Below, piece after piece: positions 7,965-14,232 of a stretch of 17,356 nt of DNA. Location: contig JAAUSP010000097.1 in assembly GCA_012032575.1 (NCBI GenBank), positions 1 through 17,356 of the forward strand, written 5' to 3'. The stretch is from Anaerolineales bacterium. Lineage in GTDB: Bacteria; Chloroflexota; Anaerolineae; 4572-78; J111. How positions within the stretch are numbered: the first letter of the stretch is position 1; each line of letters opens with the position of its first letter. The notes below the pieces were generated by a model. It had not been told where the DNA came from. It saw nothing but the letters and a program-made list of their open reading frames with translations, and ran no database searches. A program made the position numbers and the translations under genes.

Positions 7965-9547
7965 TACCTGCTCGACCTCGCCGTGTTTTGGTAGTGGACA
8001 ATGATACCGATTTTAGGGATTCCGTGGTATTGCTTTTACAGGCGAGGGGTTACACCGTTTTTGCCACCGGCAACCGCTTTGAAGCCATGGCTCTGGCCAG
8101 CCGCGAGCGAGTCCATATCGCCGTTCTGGACGTGCGCATGGAGAACGACCCGGATCGGGATGATACCAGCGGTTTAACCCTGGCCCGCCAGCTCGACCCG
8201 GTGATTGTCAAAATTGTTGTGACCGCCTACCCCAGTGTGCCGGTGGTACGCGGCAGCCATGATGTCGCCTTTAAATTTGTGGGCAAAGATGAACTGCCGG
8301 GCGGACTGCTTGACGCGCTGACTCAGACCTATGCCTCGGAAGTCAAGATAAATTTTGATCTTTCGATCCGCTGGGAAGGGATTCAGGCGGAGGAAGTGGC
8401 CCACCATATTGAATTAAGCGAGAAACCCGCGCCTGGTATCATGCAAGCCGAAATCGAGGAGATCCTGTGCAAGCTGTTTTACGACGCCGATGAAATTGTT
8501 ATCACGCCGCTCATTCCGGCCAACCGGGTTCACTCGTCTTCATCGTCGCCCAGCGGAGCGGTAGTGTTAAAAGTCCAGCCCCGCGAGCGCGGCGGGCGAG
8601 CCGCGCCGGTCGTGGTCAAATTGGCCAGCCGCGAGATGATCGAGGTTGAAGACAGAAATTATGACCAGTATGTTGAAGGCTACCTGGATGGCTACCGCCA
8701 CACCCTGCTGAAAGAAAGAGCCAGAACGCATTTGCTGGGCGGCATCATTTACAGCCTGGTCGGCACCCCGCTGGAAGAGTGCGTAGATTTTGGCACGTTT
8801 TACCTTAATCAAACCGCCAGCGAAATCGTCCACGCCCTGGACGACCTTTTTAGCAAGACCTGCCGCCACTGGTACGAAAACCGCGAAACCAAACAGGCGT
8901 ATGACTTGGTCGAGTTGTACGCCCAGCCGCTCAAACTTTCGGTGGCCCGGCTTGAAAACGCTCTGCACGGCGCGGGACTGGATGCCTGGGCCGGGGATAC
9001 TCATCCGCTGGTGCCCGAACTCAAGCGGCCTATTCCCAACCCGGTCGAGTGGTTTCGCCAGCATCGCAAATTGATTACCGAGGTAGCGCTGGCCCCTACT
9101 CACGGCGACCTGCACAGCCAAAACATTCTGCTCGACCCCGGCCACAAAGCCTGGCTGATAGACTTTTATCGCAGCGGGCCGGGCCATTTCTTCCGCGACT
9201 TAATCGAACTGGAGACCGATATAAAATTTGTCCTGCTCGATGTGGCCGATTTGCCCAATCTGCAAGTGTTTGAACACGCACTCTTGAGCACCCGCCGCTT
9301 CGACGACATGCCCACCCTGCCGACCTTTCGGAATGGGGATTTAAGAAAAGCGTTTGAGGTGATTCAGGGGCTGCGCCATATTGCCGGCCGGCTGGCCGGG
9401 GGGCGGCGCACCGAAATGCGGGATTATTACCAGGGGCTTCTGCTGCAATCGCTGGCCATGATTTGCCTGCGGCACGTGGCCGTTCCCAAAAAGCGCCATG
9501 CCTATCTGGCCGCTTCGATGCTGTGCCAGCGGTTGGATAGTTGGTAA
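7961..9547 (+). CDS. Receiver domain fused to an aminoglycoside-phosphotransferase-fold kinase
   Basis: The frame is open from 7856, but I choose the ATG at 7961 (MIPARPRRVLVVDND). It overlaps the upstream stop by ATGA, is preceded by GGAG at 7949-7952, and begins directly with the receiver; this gives 528 residues. The receiver (about 7-125) has D13/D15, phospho-acceptor D57 (VLDVRM), T88 and K109, but K is followed by D instead of the usual P. The second half has an APH/choline-kinase-type core: a beta strand with SGAVVLKVQPR, a candidate ATP lysine K220 in PVVVKL, the catalytic loop HGDLHSQN (H381, D383, N388) and the metal-binding D401 in LIDFYRSG. APH-fold enzymes phosphorylate small molecules or proteins; the substrate is unknown. 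From memory, the N-lobe pattern resembles the APH-like 'ternary complex-associated domain' proteins of vWA-MoxR systems, but this needs a profile search. It is the third gene of the operon and its most likely output. Confidence 0.88.
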   Translation: MIPARPRRVLVVDNDTDFRDSVVLLLQARGYTVFATGNRFEAMALASRERVHIAVLDVRMENDPDRDDTSGLTLARQLDPVIVKIVVTAYPSVPVVRGSHDVAFKFVGKDELPGGLLDALTQTYASEVKINFDLSIRWEGIQAEEVAHHIELSEKPAPGIMQAEIEEILCKLFYDADEIVITPLIPANRVHSSSSSPSGAVVLKVQPRERGGRAAPVVVKLASREMIEVEDRNYDQYVEGYLDGYRHTLLKERARTHLLGGIIYSLVGTPLEECVDFGTFYLNQTASEIVHALDDLFSKTCRHWYENRETKQAYDLVELYAQPLKLSVARLENALHGAGLDAWAGDTHPLVPELKRPIPNPVEWFRQHRKLITEVALAPTHGDLHSQNILLDPGHKAWLIDFYRSGPGHFFRDLIELETDIKFVLLDVADLPNLQVFEHALLSTRRFDDMPTLPTFRNGDLRKAFEVIQGLRHIAGRLAGGRRTEMRDYYQGLLLQSLAMICLRHVAVPKKRHAYLAASMLCQRLDSW

Positions 9548-9556
9548 TGAGAGATT

Positions 9557-9579
9557 GGAGATTCGGCTTAATAATCTCC
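9557..9579. terminator. Hairpin between convergent genes, weak terminator candidate
   Basis: GGAGATT (9557-9563) and AATCTCC (9573-9579) form a perfect 7-base-pair stem with a 9-base loop. It lies in the 42-base gap between the signalling operon and the convergent gene. No T-tract follows on either strand, so termination is only suggested by position. Confidence 0.3.
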
Positions 9580-9589
9580 ACTCTCCAAA

Positions 9590-10420
9590 TCAGCGGCGGC
9601 GAAAGGGCCAGCGGCGCTGGCGGAGTTTGCGCAGGTTTTCCAGCCGCTCGGCGATAACGTTGCGCCGGGGGCCGCGCGGCAGCGGTTCGATGGGGCGAAA
9701 GGTGCGATAAACGCTAACCGCAATATAAAGCACGGCATAAAAGATCGAAAGGATAACCAGGGCAGAGTTGGTTTCGGGATACATCCATAACAACGCGGCC
9801 GTGGCTGCCCCCCACAACAGAGTTGCCACCAACATGGCCTGGCGCAGCCAGCGATTGTGGGTCAGATAATCCAGCCGTGACGGGTAAACATATTTGATCG
9901 GCACAAAAACCAGCACCACCAGCACCAGCACAATGGTCAAGTTGGTCCAGGGTGGGGTTTGCCAGAAAAAAAGATAAAAAACAATGATATTCCAATAACT
10001 GGGAAAACCCTTAAAGAAGTGGTCGTCGGTTTTGGCTTCGGGCTGGGTAAACTGGTAAGCGGAGGCCAGCATAATGGCGCTGGTCCCAATGATATCCCAG
10101 ATAGGCGGCAGCATCCCGCTGACCAACAAAAAGAAAGCAGGGGCGGTGACATAATTGACGTAATCGAGAATGTTGTCCAGCAGCGCGCCATCCACCCTGG
10201 GCGCCGCTACTTTAGTTTGAGCACGCCGGGCCAGCACCCCATCCACCGAATCAACCAGAATGGCCGCGCCCATAAACCAAAACGCCAGCACATACTGTTC
10301 CAGATAAATAGCATAGAAAGTTAACAGGCCAAAAACGCCGCCGCTGGCGGTAAACAAGTGAACTGACCATGCAGCCACGCGCCGTCGCCGGCTGATATGA
10401 AAAATCGGCTCGTCCGCCAT
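9590..10420 (-). CDS. pcs: CDP-alcohol phosphatidyltransferase, probable phosphatidylcholine synthase
   Basis: The protein has 276 residues and about seven hydrophobic segments, so it is an integral inner-membrane enzyme. It carries the full CDP-alcohol phosphotransferase signature: D57-x2-D60-G61-x2-A64-R65, then G78-x3-D82-x3-D86 (DSVDGVLARR and DGALLDNILDYVNY). These aspartates bind the metal and CDP-diacylglycerol. The segment FKGFPSYWNI (around 136-145) and the overall length are typical of bacterial phosphatidylcholine synthase. That enzyme makes phosphatidylcholine directly from CDP-diacylglycerol and choline. Phosphatidylserine or another CDP-alcohol product remains possible, but the N-terminal AAWSVHLFTASGG also fits Pcs. 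The tail is strongly basic (RKLRQRRWPFRRR, about 264-276). The start at 10420 is the only ATG near the family start and lacks a clear ribosome site. It is transcribed convergently with the signalling operon and appears to be a single-gene unit. Confidence 0.82.
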   Translation of the reverse strand: MADEPIFHISRRRRVAAWSVHLFTASGGVFGLLTFYAIYLEQYVLAFWFMGAAILVDSVDGVLARRAQTKVAAPRVDGALLDNILDYVNYVTAPAFFLLVSGMLPPIWDIIGTSAIMLASAYQFTQPEAKTDDHFFKGFPSYWNIIVFYLFFWQTPPWTNLTIVLVLVVLVFVPIKYVYPSRLDYLTHNRWLRQAMLVATLLWGAATAALLWMYPETNSALVILSIFYAVLYIAVSVYRTFRPIEPLPRGPRRNVIAERLENLRKLRQRRWPFRRR

Positions 10421-10490
10421 ATCAAAATTGGCTTTCTGCGGTTGTTTTCCTCATAACTGCCTGACCGGAGGATAACACACCCTCTTTTAT

Positions 10491-10518
10491 AGCATAAAGT
10501 AGGGGCATGGGCAAACAA
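10491..10518 (-). promoter_or_regulatory. Possible promoter for the phosphatidylcholine synthase gene
   Basis: On the minus strand TTGTTT (10518-10513) is followed after 16 bases by TATGCT (10496-10491), with a further TATAAA just downstream at a spacing too long for this -35. The expected leader is about 64 bases. It sits just past the terminator of the upstream gene, where a new promoter would be needed. Confidence 0.35.
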
Positions 10519-10530
10519 TGGTGAGACAGC

Positions 10531-10562
10531 CTAAAAAACGGGGCGGGTGTTGAACCCGCCCC
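10531..10562 (-). terminator. Intrinsic terminator of the acidic-protein gene
   Basis: GGGGCGGGT (10540-10548) and ACCCGCCCC (10554-10562) form a perfect 9-base-pair GC-rich stem with a 5-base loop. On the minus strand the stem is followed by six T residues (10538-10533). It lies 21 bases past the stop of the gene at 10584-11393 and separates it from pcs. Confidence 0.88.
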
Positions 10563-10583
10563 GGCTGTTAACCAAAATTTTGC

Positions 10584-11393
10584 CTACTCCTCCTCTTCTT
10601 CTTCCTCTTCGTGCCACAGGGTTTGGTGCGGGCAGGTTAGCCCGCGGGCTGAATTGAGGTGGATAGCCAGGGTTTCCAGGGTTTCCGGCTCCTCTTCGTC
10701 GTCACTTTCGGGATAGCCAAATTCAATAATCAACTCATCATTTTCATCATCCCACTCCAGGGCAATAATGGTTAACCCATTGATGCTGTCGAGGAGGGCG
10801 CTTTGATCTTTCACGTGGAGCGAGTCACCGCAATCCGGGCATAAGAGGGGCAAGGTATGGCCGTTTTGAAACACCAGGGTCAAAACCGGATCGGTCAGCA
10901 AATCAGTCACCGGCGCATTTTCGAGATGGGCATACAGATATTCGCCCACACAAACAAATTCGCCGTCCATCAGAATCATGGGCAGGTCGTCGTGCGAACA
11001 AAAAACCAGGCCCTCCATCGGGTTGTGCCAGGGCGAAGGCGGCTCGCTGAAGTCGGTCATATCATTAGCCGGGGTAAACTCTTCTTCCATATCATCAGGC
11101 CAGGGGCCATCGTAATCATGAGGAATTGCTTCATCCGGGACCGCATCCACCATGCTGACCCGCAGCATATACAACAGGTTAACCAAAAATTGTTCCGCTC
11201 CATCCTCTTCAATCAATTTAACTGCGGCCCGAACCCAGGCCTCATCGGAGACAACTCGATTATACGGGGGCACCCCTACATAAACCGGATTGCTAAGCAT
11301 CCCCCGCGCCGCAGCCTCATTCATCTCTTCAGGGTTGACCACGTATCTGACCGTTCGACGGGGCAACGGCGGCAAGTTAGATCTATCTTTCAT
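10584..11393 (-). CDS. Unrecognised acidic protein with a CxxC motif and a poly-glutamate tail
   Basis: The protein has 269 residues; I do not recognise the family. It starts with a basic stretch (MKDRSNLPPLPRRTVRYVV) and then becomes strongly acidic. Aspartate and glutamate clusters occur at about 100-122 (DYDGPWPDDMEEEF), at about 225-245 (WDDENDELIIEFG, ESDDEEEPE) and in a terminal run of eight glutamates. One CPDCG motif (around 196) and single cysteines in VFCSHDD and LTCPHQ could bind a metal. There is no signal peptide or membrane segment. The start is supported by GAGGAG eight bases upstream of the ATG at 11393 and by a good promoter about 60 bases further up. It has its own promoter and terminator, so it is a single-gene unit. 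A role in binding basic partners is only a guess from the charge. Confidence 0.75.
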   Translation of the reverse strand: MKDRSNLPPLPRRTVRYVVNPEEMNEAAARGMLSNPVYVGVPPYNRVVSDEAWVRAAVKLIEEDGAEQFLVNLLYMLRVSMVDAVPDEAIPHDYDGPWPDDMEEEFTPANDMTDFSEPPSPWHNPMEGLVFCSHDDLPMILMDGEFVCVGEYLYAHLENAPVTDLLTDPVLTLVFQNGHTLPLLCPDCGDSLHVKDQSALLDSINGLTIIALEWDDENDELIIEFGYPESDDEEEPETLETLAIHLNSARGLTCPHQTLWHEEEEEEEE

Positions 11394-11454
11394 GGGTTAA
11401 TCTCCTCAACCAGACAAAAAATTTTTCGCCTTGCTTTTTTAGCTTAGCCCTAGT

Positions 11455-11483
11455 ATTATAATCTAACATAGAGCTTGTGTCTA
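11455..11483 (-). promoter_or_regulatory. Sigma-70-type promoter for the acidic-protein gene
   Basis: On the minus strand TAGACA (11483-11478), a 17-base spacer and a perfect TATAAT (11460-11455). The expected leader before the ATG at 11393 is about 55 bases and contains the GAGGAG ribosome site. Confidence 0.65.
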
Positions 11484-11546
11484 CAAATTTCTTAAACTTA
11501 GCCAAATTCAAGACCTCACCCGGATAATACAAACCAGAAGTATGGC

Positions 11547-11575
11547 TGGAAATTTCTGTCAAAAAGGATTATAAT
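11547..11575 (+). promoter_or_regulatory. Promoter for the PP2C phosphatase gene
   Basis: TGGAAA (11547-11552, four of six matches to the -35 consensus), a 17-base spacer and a perfect TATAAT (11570-11575). Transcription would begin near 11582. That is before the AGGGAGG ribosome site, but only about seven bases before the upstream GTG at 11589, which supports the downstream TTG start. Confidence 0.5.
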
Positions 11576-11626
11576 AGCACCCAGCGGTGTGCGATGTTCC
11601 GCCGCATTTTTTATACCATTAGCCAT

Positions 11627-11633
11627 AGGGAGG
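11627..11633 (+). promoter_or_regulatory. Ribosome binding site that decides the PP2C start (TTG at 11643)
   Basis: AGGGAGG lies nine bases before a TTG codon at 11643-11645. The alternative GTG at 11589 has no ribosome site and would add a non-conserved N-terminus, so the TTG is the better start. Confidence 0.65.
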
Positions 11634-11642
11634 CGACAAACG

Positions 11643-12499
11643 TTGCCTGAAAATACAGAAAACCCAACCATCTCAAAACCGGTGCTTTTCTTTCGCTACG
11701 CCGGGCTGACCAACACAGGCATGATTCGTGAGCATAACGAAGATGCCTACAAATTGCCCATGGAGGCCGACGCCGGGACGCTGGCCAGCAAAGGTTATCT
11801 GTATGTTTTGGCCGATGGCATGGGGGGGCACCAGAAGGGGGAGGTGGCTTCAGCCGTCACCATTGAAACGGTCAACTCGGAGTATTACACCGCCGTCACT
11901 CCGCTGGAAGGACAGGACCCGGTCGAGGCCATCAGCGATGCCCTGAGCACTGCCATCGAAAGGCCAACAGCCAGGTTTTAAACGCCACGGAAGGCGGCGG
12001 GACCACCGTGGTTGCGGCCGTTCTGTATGAGGACTCCCTGGTGGCGATGAACGTGGGCGACTCGCGGGCCTACCTGCTGCGTGATAATCAACTGCACCAG
12101 TTGAGCAAAGATCATTCGCTGGTGCGCCGCCTGGTAGAGATGGGCAAAATCAGCGAAGAAGAAGCGCTGACCCACCCCCGCCGCAATGTGCTCTATCAAG
12201 CCCTGGGCCAGGGCAGCGATGTGGAAATCCATATCTCCAGTGAAACCGTCCAGGCCGGCGATGTGGTGATTCTGTGCAGCGACGGCTTATGGGGCGAAGT
12301 GACCGAACCAGAGATAAAACAGGTGCTTCAGCAGGCTCCCTCGCCCCTGGAAGCGGCCCGGCAGTTGATTGATAAAGCCAATGCTTCGGGCGGCGCAGAT
12401 AACATTACCGCCATCATTATTCACGTTTTTAATCACAAACCCGCCCCCAGCAACCCCAACCTCGACGAAACTCACCCCTCTCTGCCGGCGGTTCGTTAA
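11643..12499 (+). pseudogene. PP2C-family protein serine/threonine phosphatase, interrupted by a single-base frameshift
   Basis: Two adjacent frames together encode a PP2C (PrpC/Stp-like) phosphatase of about 285 residues. The first frame runs from the TTG at 11643 to a TAA at 11979-11981. It contains R29/N32/E33/D34 in MIREHNEDAY and the metal-binding D58/G59 in LADGMGGH. The second frame contains EGGGTT, NVGDSRAYLL, the metal-binding SDGLWG and GGADNIT, and ends at 12499. The join needs a -1 shift near GAA AGG (11958-11963): reading GCC at 11963 restores the expected IERANSQVLNATEGGGTT. The simplest cause is one lost G in an AGG(G)CC run. All catalytic metal sites are present if the frame is repaired. 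The family removes phosphate from Ser/Thr residues, usually opposing PknB-type kinases; no such kinase is in the window. A C-terminal tail of about 25 residues has no membrane segment. Confidence 0.88.
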
Positions 12500-12507
12500 G
12501 AACTCAT

Positions 12508-12576
12508 CCGAAAACTAGCAGGGCTGGCTTCCACACCCGACCAACGGCGGCGTGGAAGCCGCTGCTGTGTTTTCGG
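12508..12576. repeat. Long three-arm inverted repeat between convergent genes, possible bidirectional terminator
   Basis: Three nested arms pair in order: CCGAAAAC (12508-12515) with GTTTTCGG (12569-12576), AGCAG (12517-12521) with CTGCT (12562-12566), and GGCTTCCAC (12526-12534) with GTGGAAGCC (12552-12560). The whole 69 bases would fold into one long hairpin with a 17-base loop. It lies exactly between the stops of the convergent PP2C and oxidoreductase genes. There is no terminal T-tract beyond the TTTT in the outer arm, so it may be a terminator or a small mobile repeat. Confidence 0.65.
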
Positions 12577-12584
12577 TATAGGCT

Positions 12585-13659
12585 TTAAGCCAGAACCATC
12601 TCATGCCCCTCCGCCGCCGATTGATAGACCGCCTCGATTATCTGCATAATCGTTAGCCCTTGCTCCACCGAAGCAGTCGGTGGGATATCCTCTTTGATAC
12701 ACCTGACAAACTCGGCAATGGCATATTCATGATCAGAACGGGATAACTTCACAGCGGGACGGGTTACACTGGGCTTCCCGGCGACCTCGGTATAGAGGGC
12801 CAGCGTGTTTTCGGTAGCATAATTAGCCACGTGAAGTTCCAGCGTTCCGGCTGTACCCATCAGGGTAATAAAGAAGTCATCCATCCCCGGCCGGGCATGC
12901 GAAGCCCAACTGGTTTCCAAATTCAGGGTGACATCCCCGGCCAGGCGAATGTAGGCCGTGGCCGAATCTTCCACGGTGTATGATACAGGCGTCGCCGGAG
13001 CCTGCCAGGTTTTGGCCCTGTGTGGGCCAAAGTTGGCCTGAATCGCCCCGGTTACGGTCAGGGGAGCAGGATAATCCAGCAGCCACATAACCGCATCCAG
13101 CATGTGAACCCCCAAATCAATCAATGGGCCGCCCCCGGCCATCGTTTTTATCCAGAAACCAGCCCCCCCAGCCGGGAATACCGGTTTCGCGCACCCAGCC
13201 GGCCTTTACATGATAGACCCGCCCCAGCAGTCCCTCTCTTAAAACCTGCTTCATCCACTGCACATCCAGCCGGTAGCGCCGGTTGAAACAGATCATAAAT
13301 TTGCCGCGGGCCTGGGCCACGGCTGTGGCAATTTTTTGGCTGGAGGCCAGGTTTTCGGCCAGCGGCTTCTCGCACAAGACATGCAGGCCGGCTTCCAGGG
13401 CCGCAATCGAAACGGGGGCGTGTAAACTGTTGGGCAGGCATACACTCACCGCCTCAATTTCGCCCGAAGCAAACAGCTCATTGTAATCGGTAAAGTAGCG
13501 GGGCACGTTATAGTTGGTCCCAATTTCGTTCAGACGCGCTTCGTTCACATCACATAAGGCCACCACTTCCACCTCATCGGGCAAAGTCCGGTATCCGGCC
13601 AGATGAAACCGGCCAATACCCGCGCCAACAACCCCCACTTTTAGCAAAGAATTACTCAT
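12585..13659 (-). pseudogene. Gfo/Idh/MocA-family NAD(P)-dependent oxidoreductase, interrupted by a single-base frameshift
   Basis: Two overlapping frames encode one protein of about 358 residues. The N-terminal part (13659 to a stop at 13117) has the Rossmann motif VGVVGAGIGRFH and the family-defining EKP (E97-K98-P99 in LCEKPLAEN). The C-terminal part (to 12585) has the sheet domain beginning AGGGPLIDLGVHMLDAVMWLL. The frames join at a run of five A on the coding strand (13149-13145). With four A the protein reads WFLDKTMAGGGPLIDLG, which keeps the usual family spacing, so one inserted A is the simplest explanation. Family members oxidise or reduce sugars, inositols and related polyols; the substrate cannot be told. 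The start at 13659 has GAAGGTG at 13676-13670, ten bases upstream. Confidence 0.88.
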
Positions 13660-13693
13660 AAATTAATCACACCTTCAAAACCTAAAAGATAAT

Positions 13694-13721
13694 TTGACAA
13701 ATAATTCTGGTATGATATACC
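13694..13721 (+). promoter_or_regulatory. Upstream promoter (P1) reading toward khpA
   Basis: A perfect TTGACA (13694-13699), a 16-base spacer and TATACC (13716-13721) with an extended -10 TG at 13713-13714. If used for khpA it would give an untranslated leader of about 210 bases (13728-13938) with no visible open frame of note. Confidence 0.5.
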
Positions 13722-13861
13722 TTCTATTACTTAAATGGCAAAACTAAGGAACGCTGAAGAGGTAAAATAATAAGACCCATTATTGAGTTCCTTCAACAAC
13801 TCCCTTTGCTGGTGAAATATATCCTGAGTTTTGCTTAGTACTTTTGGGGGGACAGGTTATA

Positions 13862-13890
13862 TTGACCCAAGCCACCAAACCTGTTATACT
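13862..13890 (+). promoter_or_regulatory. Proximal promoter (P2) of khpA
   Basis: TTGACC (13863 region, 13862-13867), a 17-base spacer and TATACT (13885-13890) with an extended -10 TG at 13882-13883. The expected leader to the ATG at 13939 is about 42 bases. Confidence 0.65.
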
Positions 13891-13938
13891 TTTTATGTGA
13901 AACAAGCTATTACACTTTCGAATTGGGAGGTTCGAAAA

Positions 13939-14175
13939 ATGGGACAACTAAAAGATCTAACGCTCCAAATGGCACGCGCCGTTGTCAATAACTCCGACCA
14001 GGTCAAGGTTGAAGAGGTTGAAGGTGCTTCTATGATTGTCCTTGAACTCAGCGTTGATCCCGATGATATGGGTCGAATCATCGGGAAAGAAGGCCGAGTA
14101 GCCAACGCCATGCGCACCCTGTTGCGCACCAGCGCCGCTAAGGATGGTAAAAGAGTCAACCTGGAAATTGTCTAA
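13939..14175 (+). CDS. khpA: KH-domain RNA-binding protein KhpA
   Basis: The protein has 78 residues, which is the usual length for KhpA (formerly YlqC), a single KH domain with the GxxG loop in GRIIGKEGRVANAMR. KhpA binds RNA, commonly as a dimer or with KhpB (Jag/EloR), and affects cell division, elongation and small-RNA action in Firmicutes. The frame is open further upstream (from 13831), but the ATG at 13939 is chosen because GGGAGG at 13925-13930 lies eight bases before it and because family members begin MxxLxxLxxxxA. In many bacteria the gene sits between rpsP and rimM. Here it stands alone, with two promoter candidates and a strong terminator. It is intact, although its neighbours on both sides are frameshifted. 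Confidence 0.93.
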   Translation: MGQLKDLTLQMARAVVNNSDQVKVEEVEGASMIVLELSVDPDDMGRIIGKEGRVANAMRTLLRTSAAKDGKRVNLEIV

Positions 14176-14201
14176 AAGCTGACGTGTCCAAACCCTATAA
14201 G

Positions 14202-14230
14202 AAATCCCCTCGAATTCGAGGGGATTTTTT
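14202..14230 (+). terminator. Strong intrinsic terminator of khpA
   Basis: A perfect 11-base-pair palindrome (14202-14212 with 14217-14227, loop AATT) runs into six T residues at 14225-14230. It begins 26 bases past the khpA stop and ends just before the stop codon of the convergent UbiD gene. It could also slow transcription coming from the other side. Confidence 0.9.
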
Positions 14231-14232
14231 CT

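Noticed and set aside
11952..11981. Programmed -1 frameshifting in PP2C
   Set aside because: There is no X-XXY-YYZ slippery heptamer at the joint and no downstream pseudoknot I can see, and three other nearby indels make error or decay more likely.
13722..13861. A riboswitch upstream of khpA
   Set aside because: I find no conserved riboswitch core or strong consecutive stems in the stretch; only a long leader is suggested.
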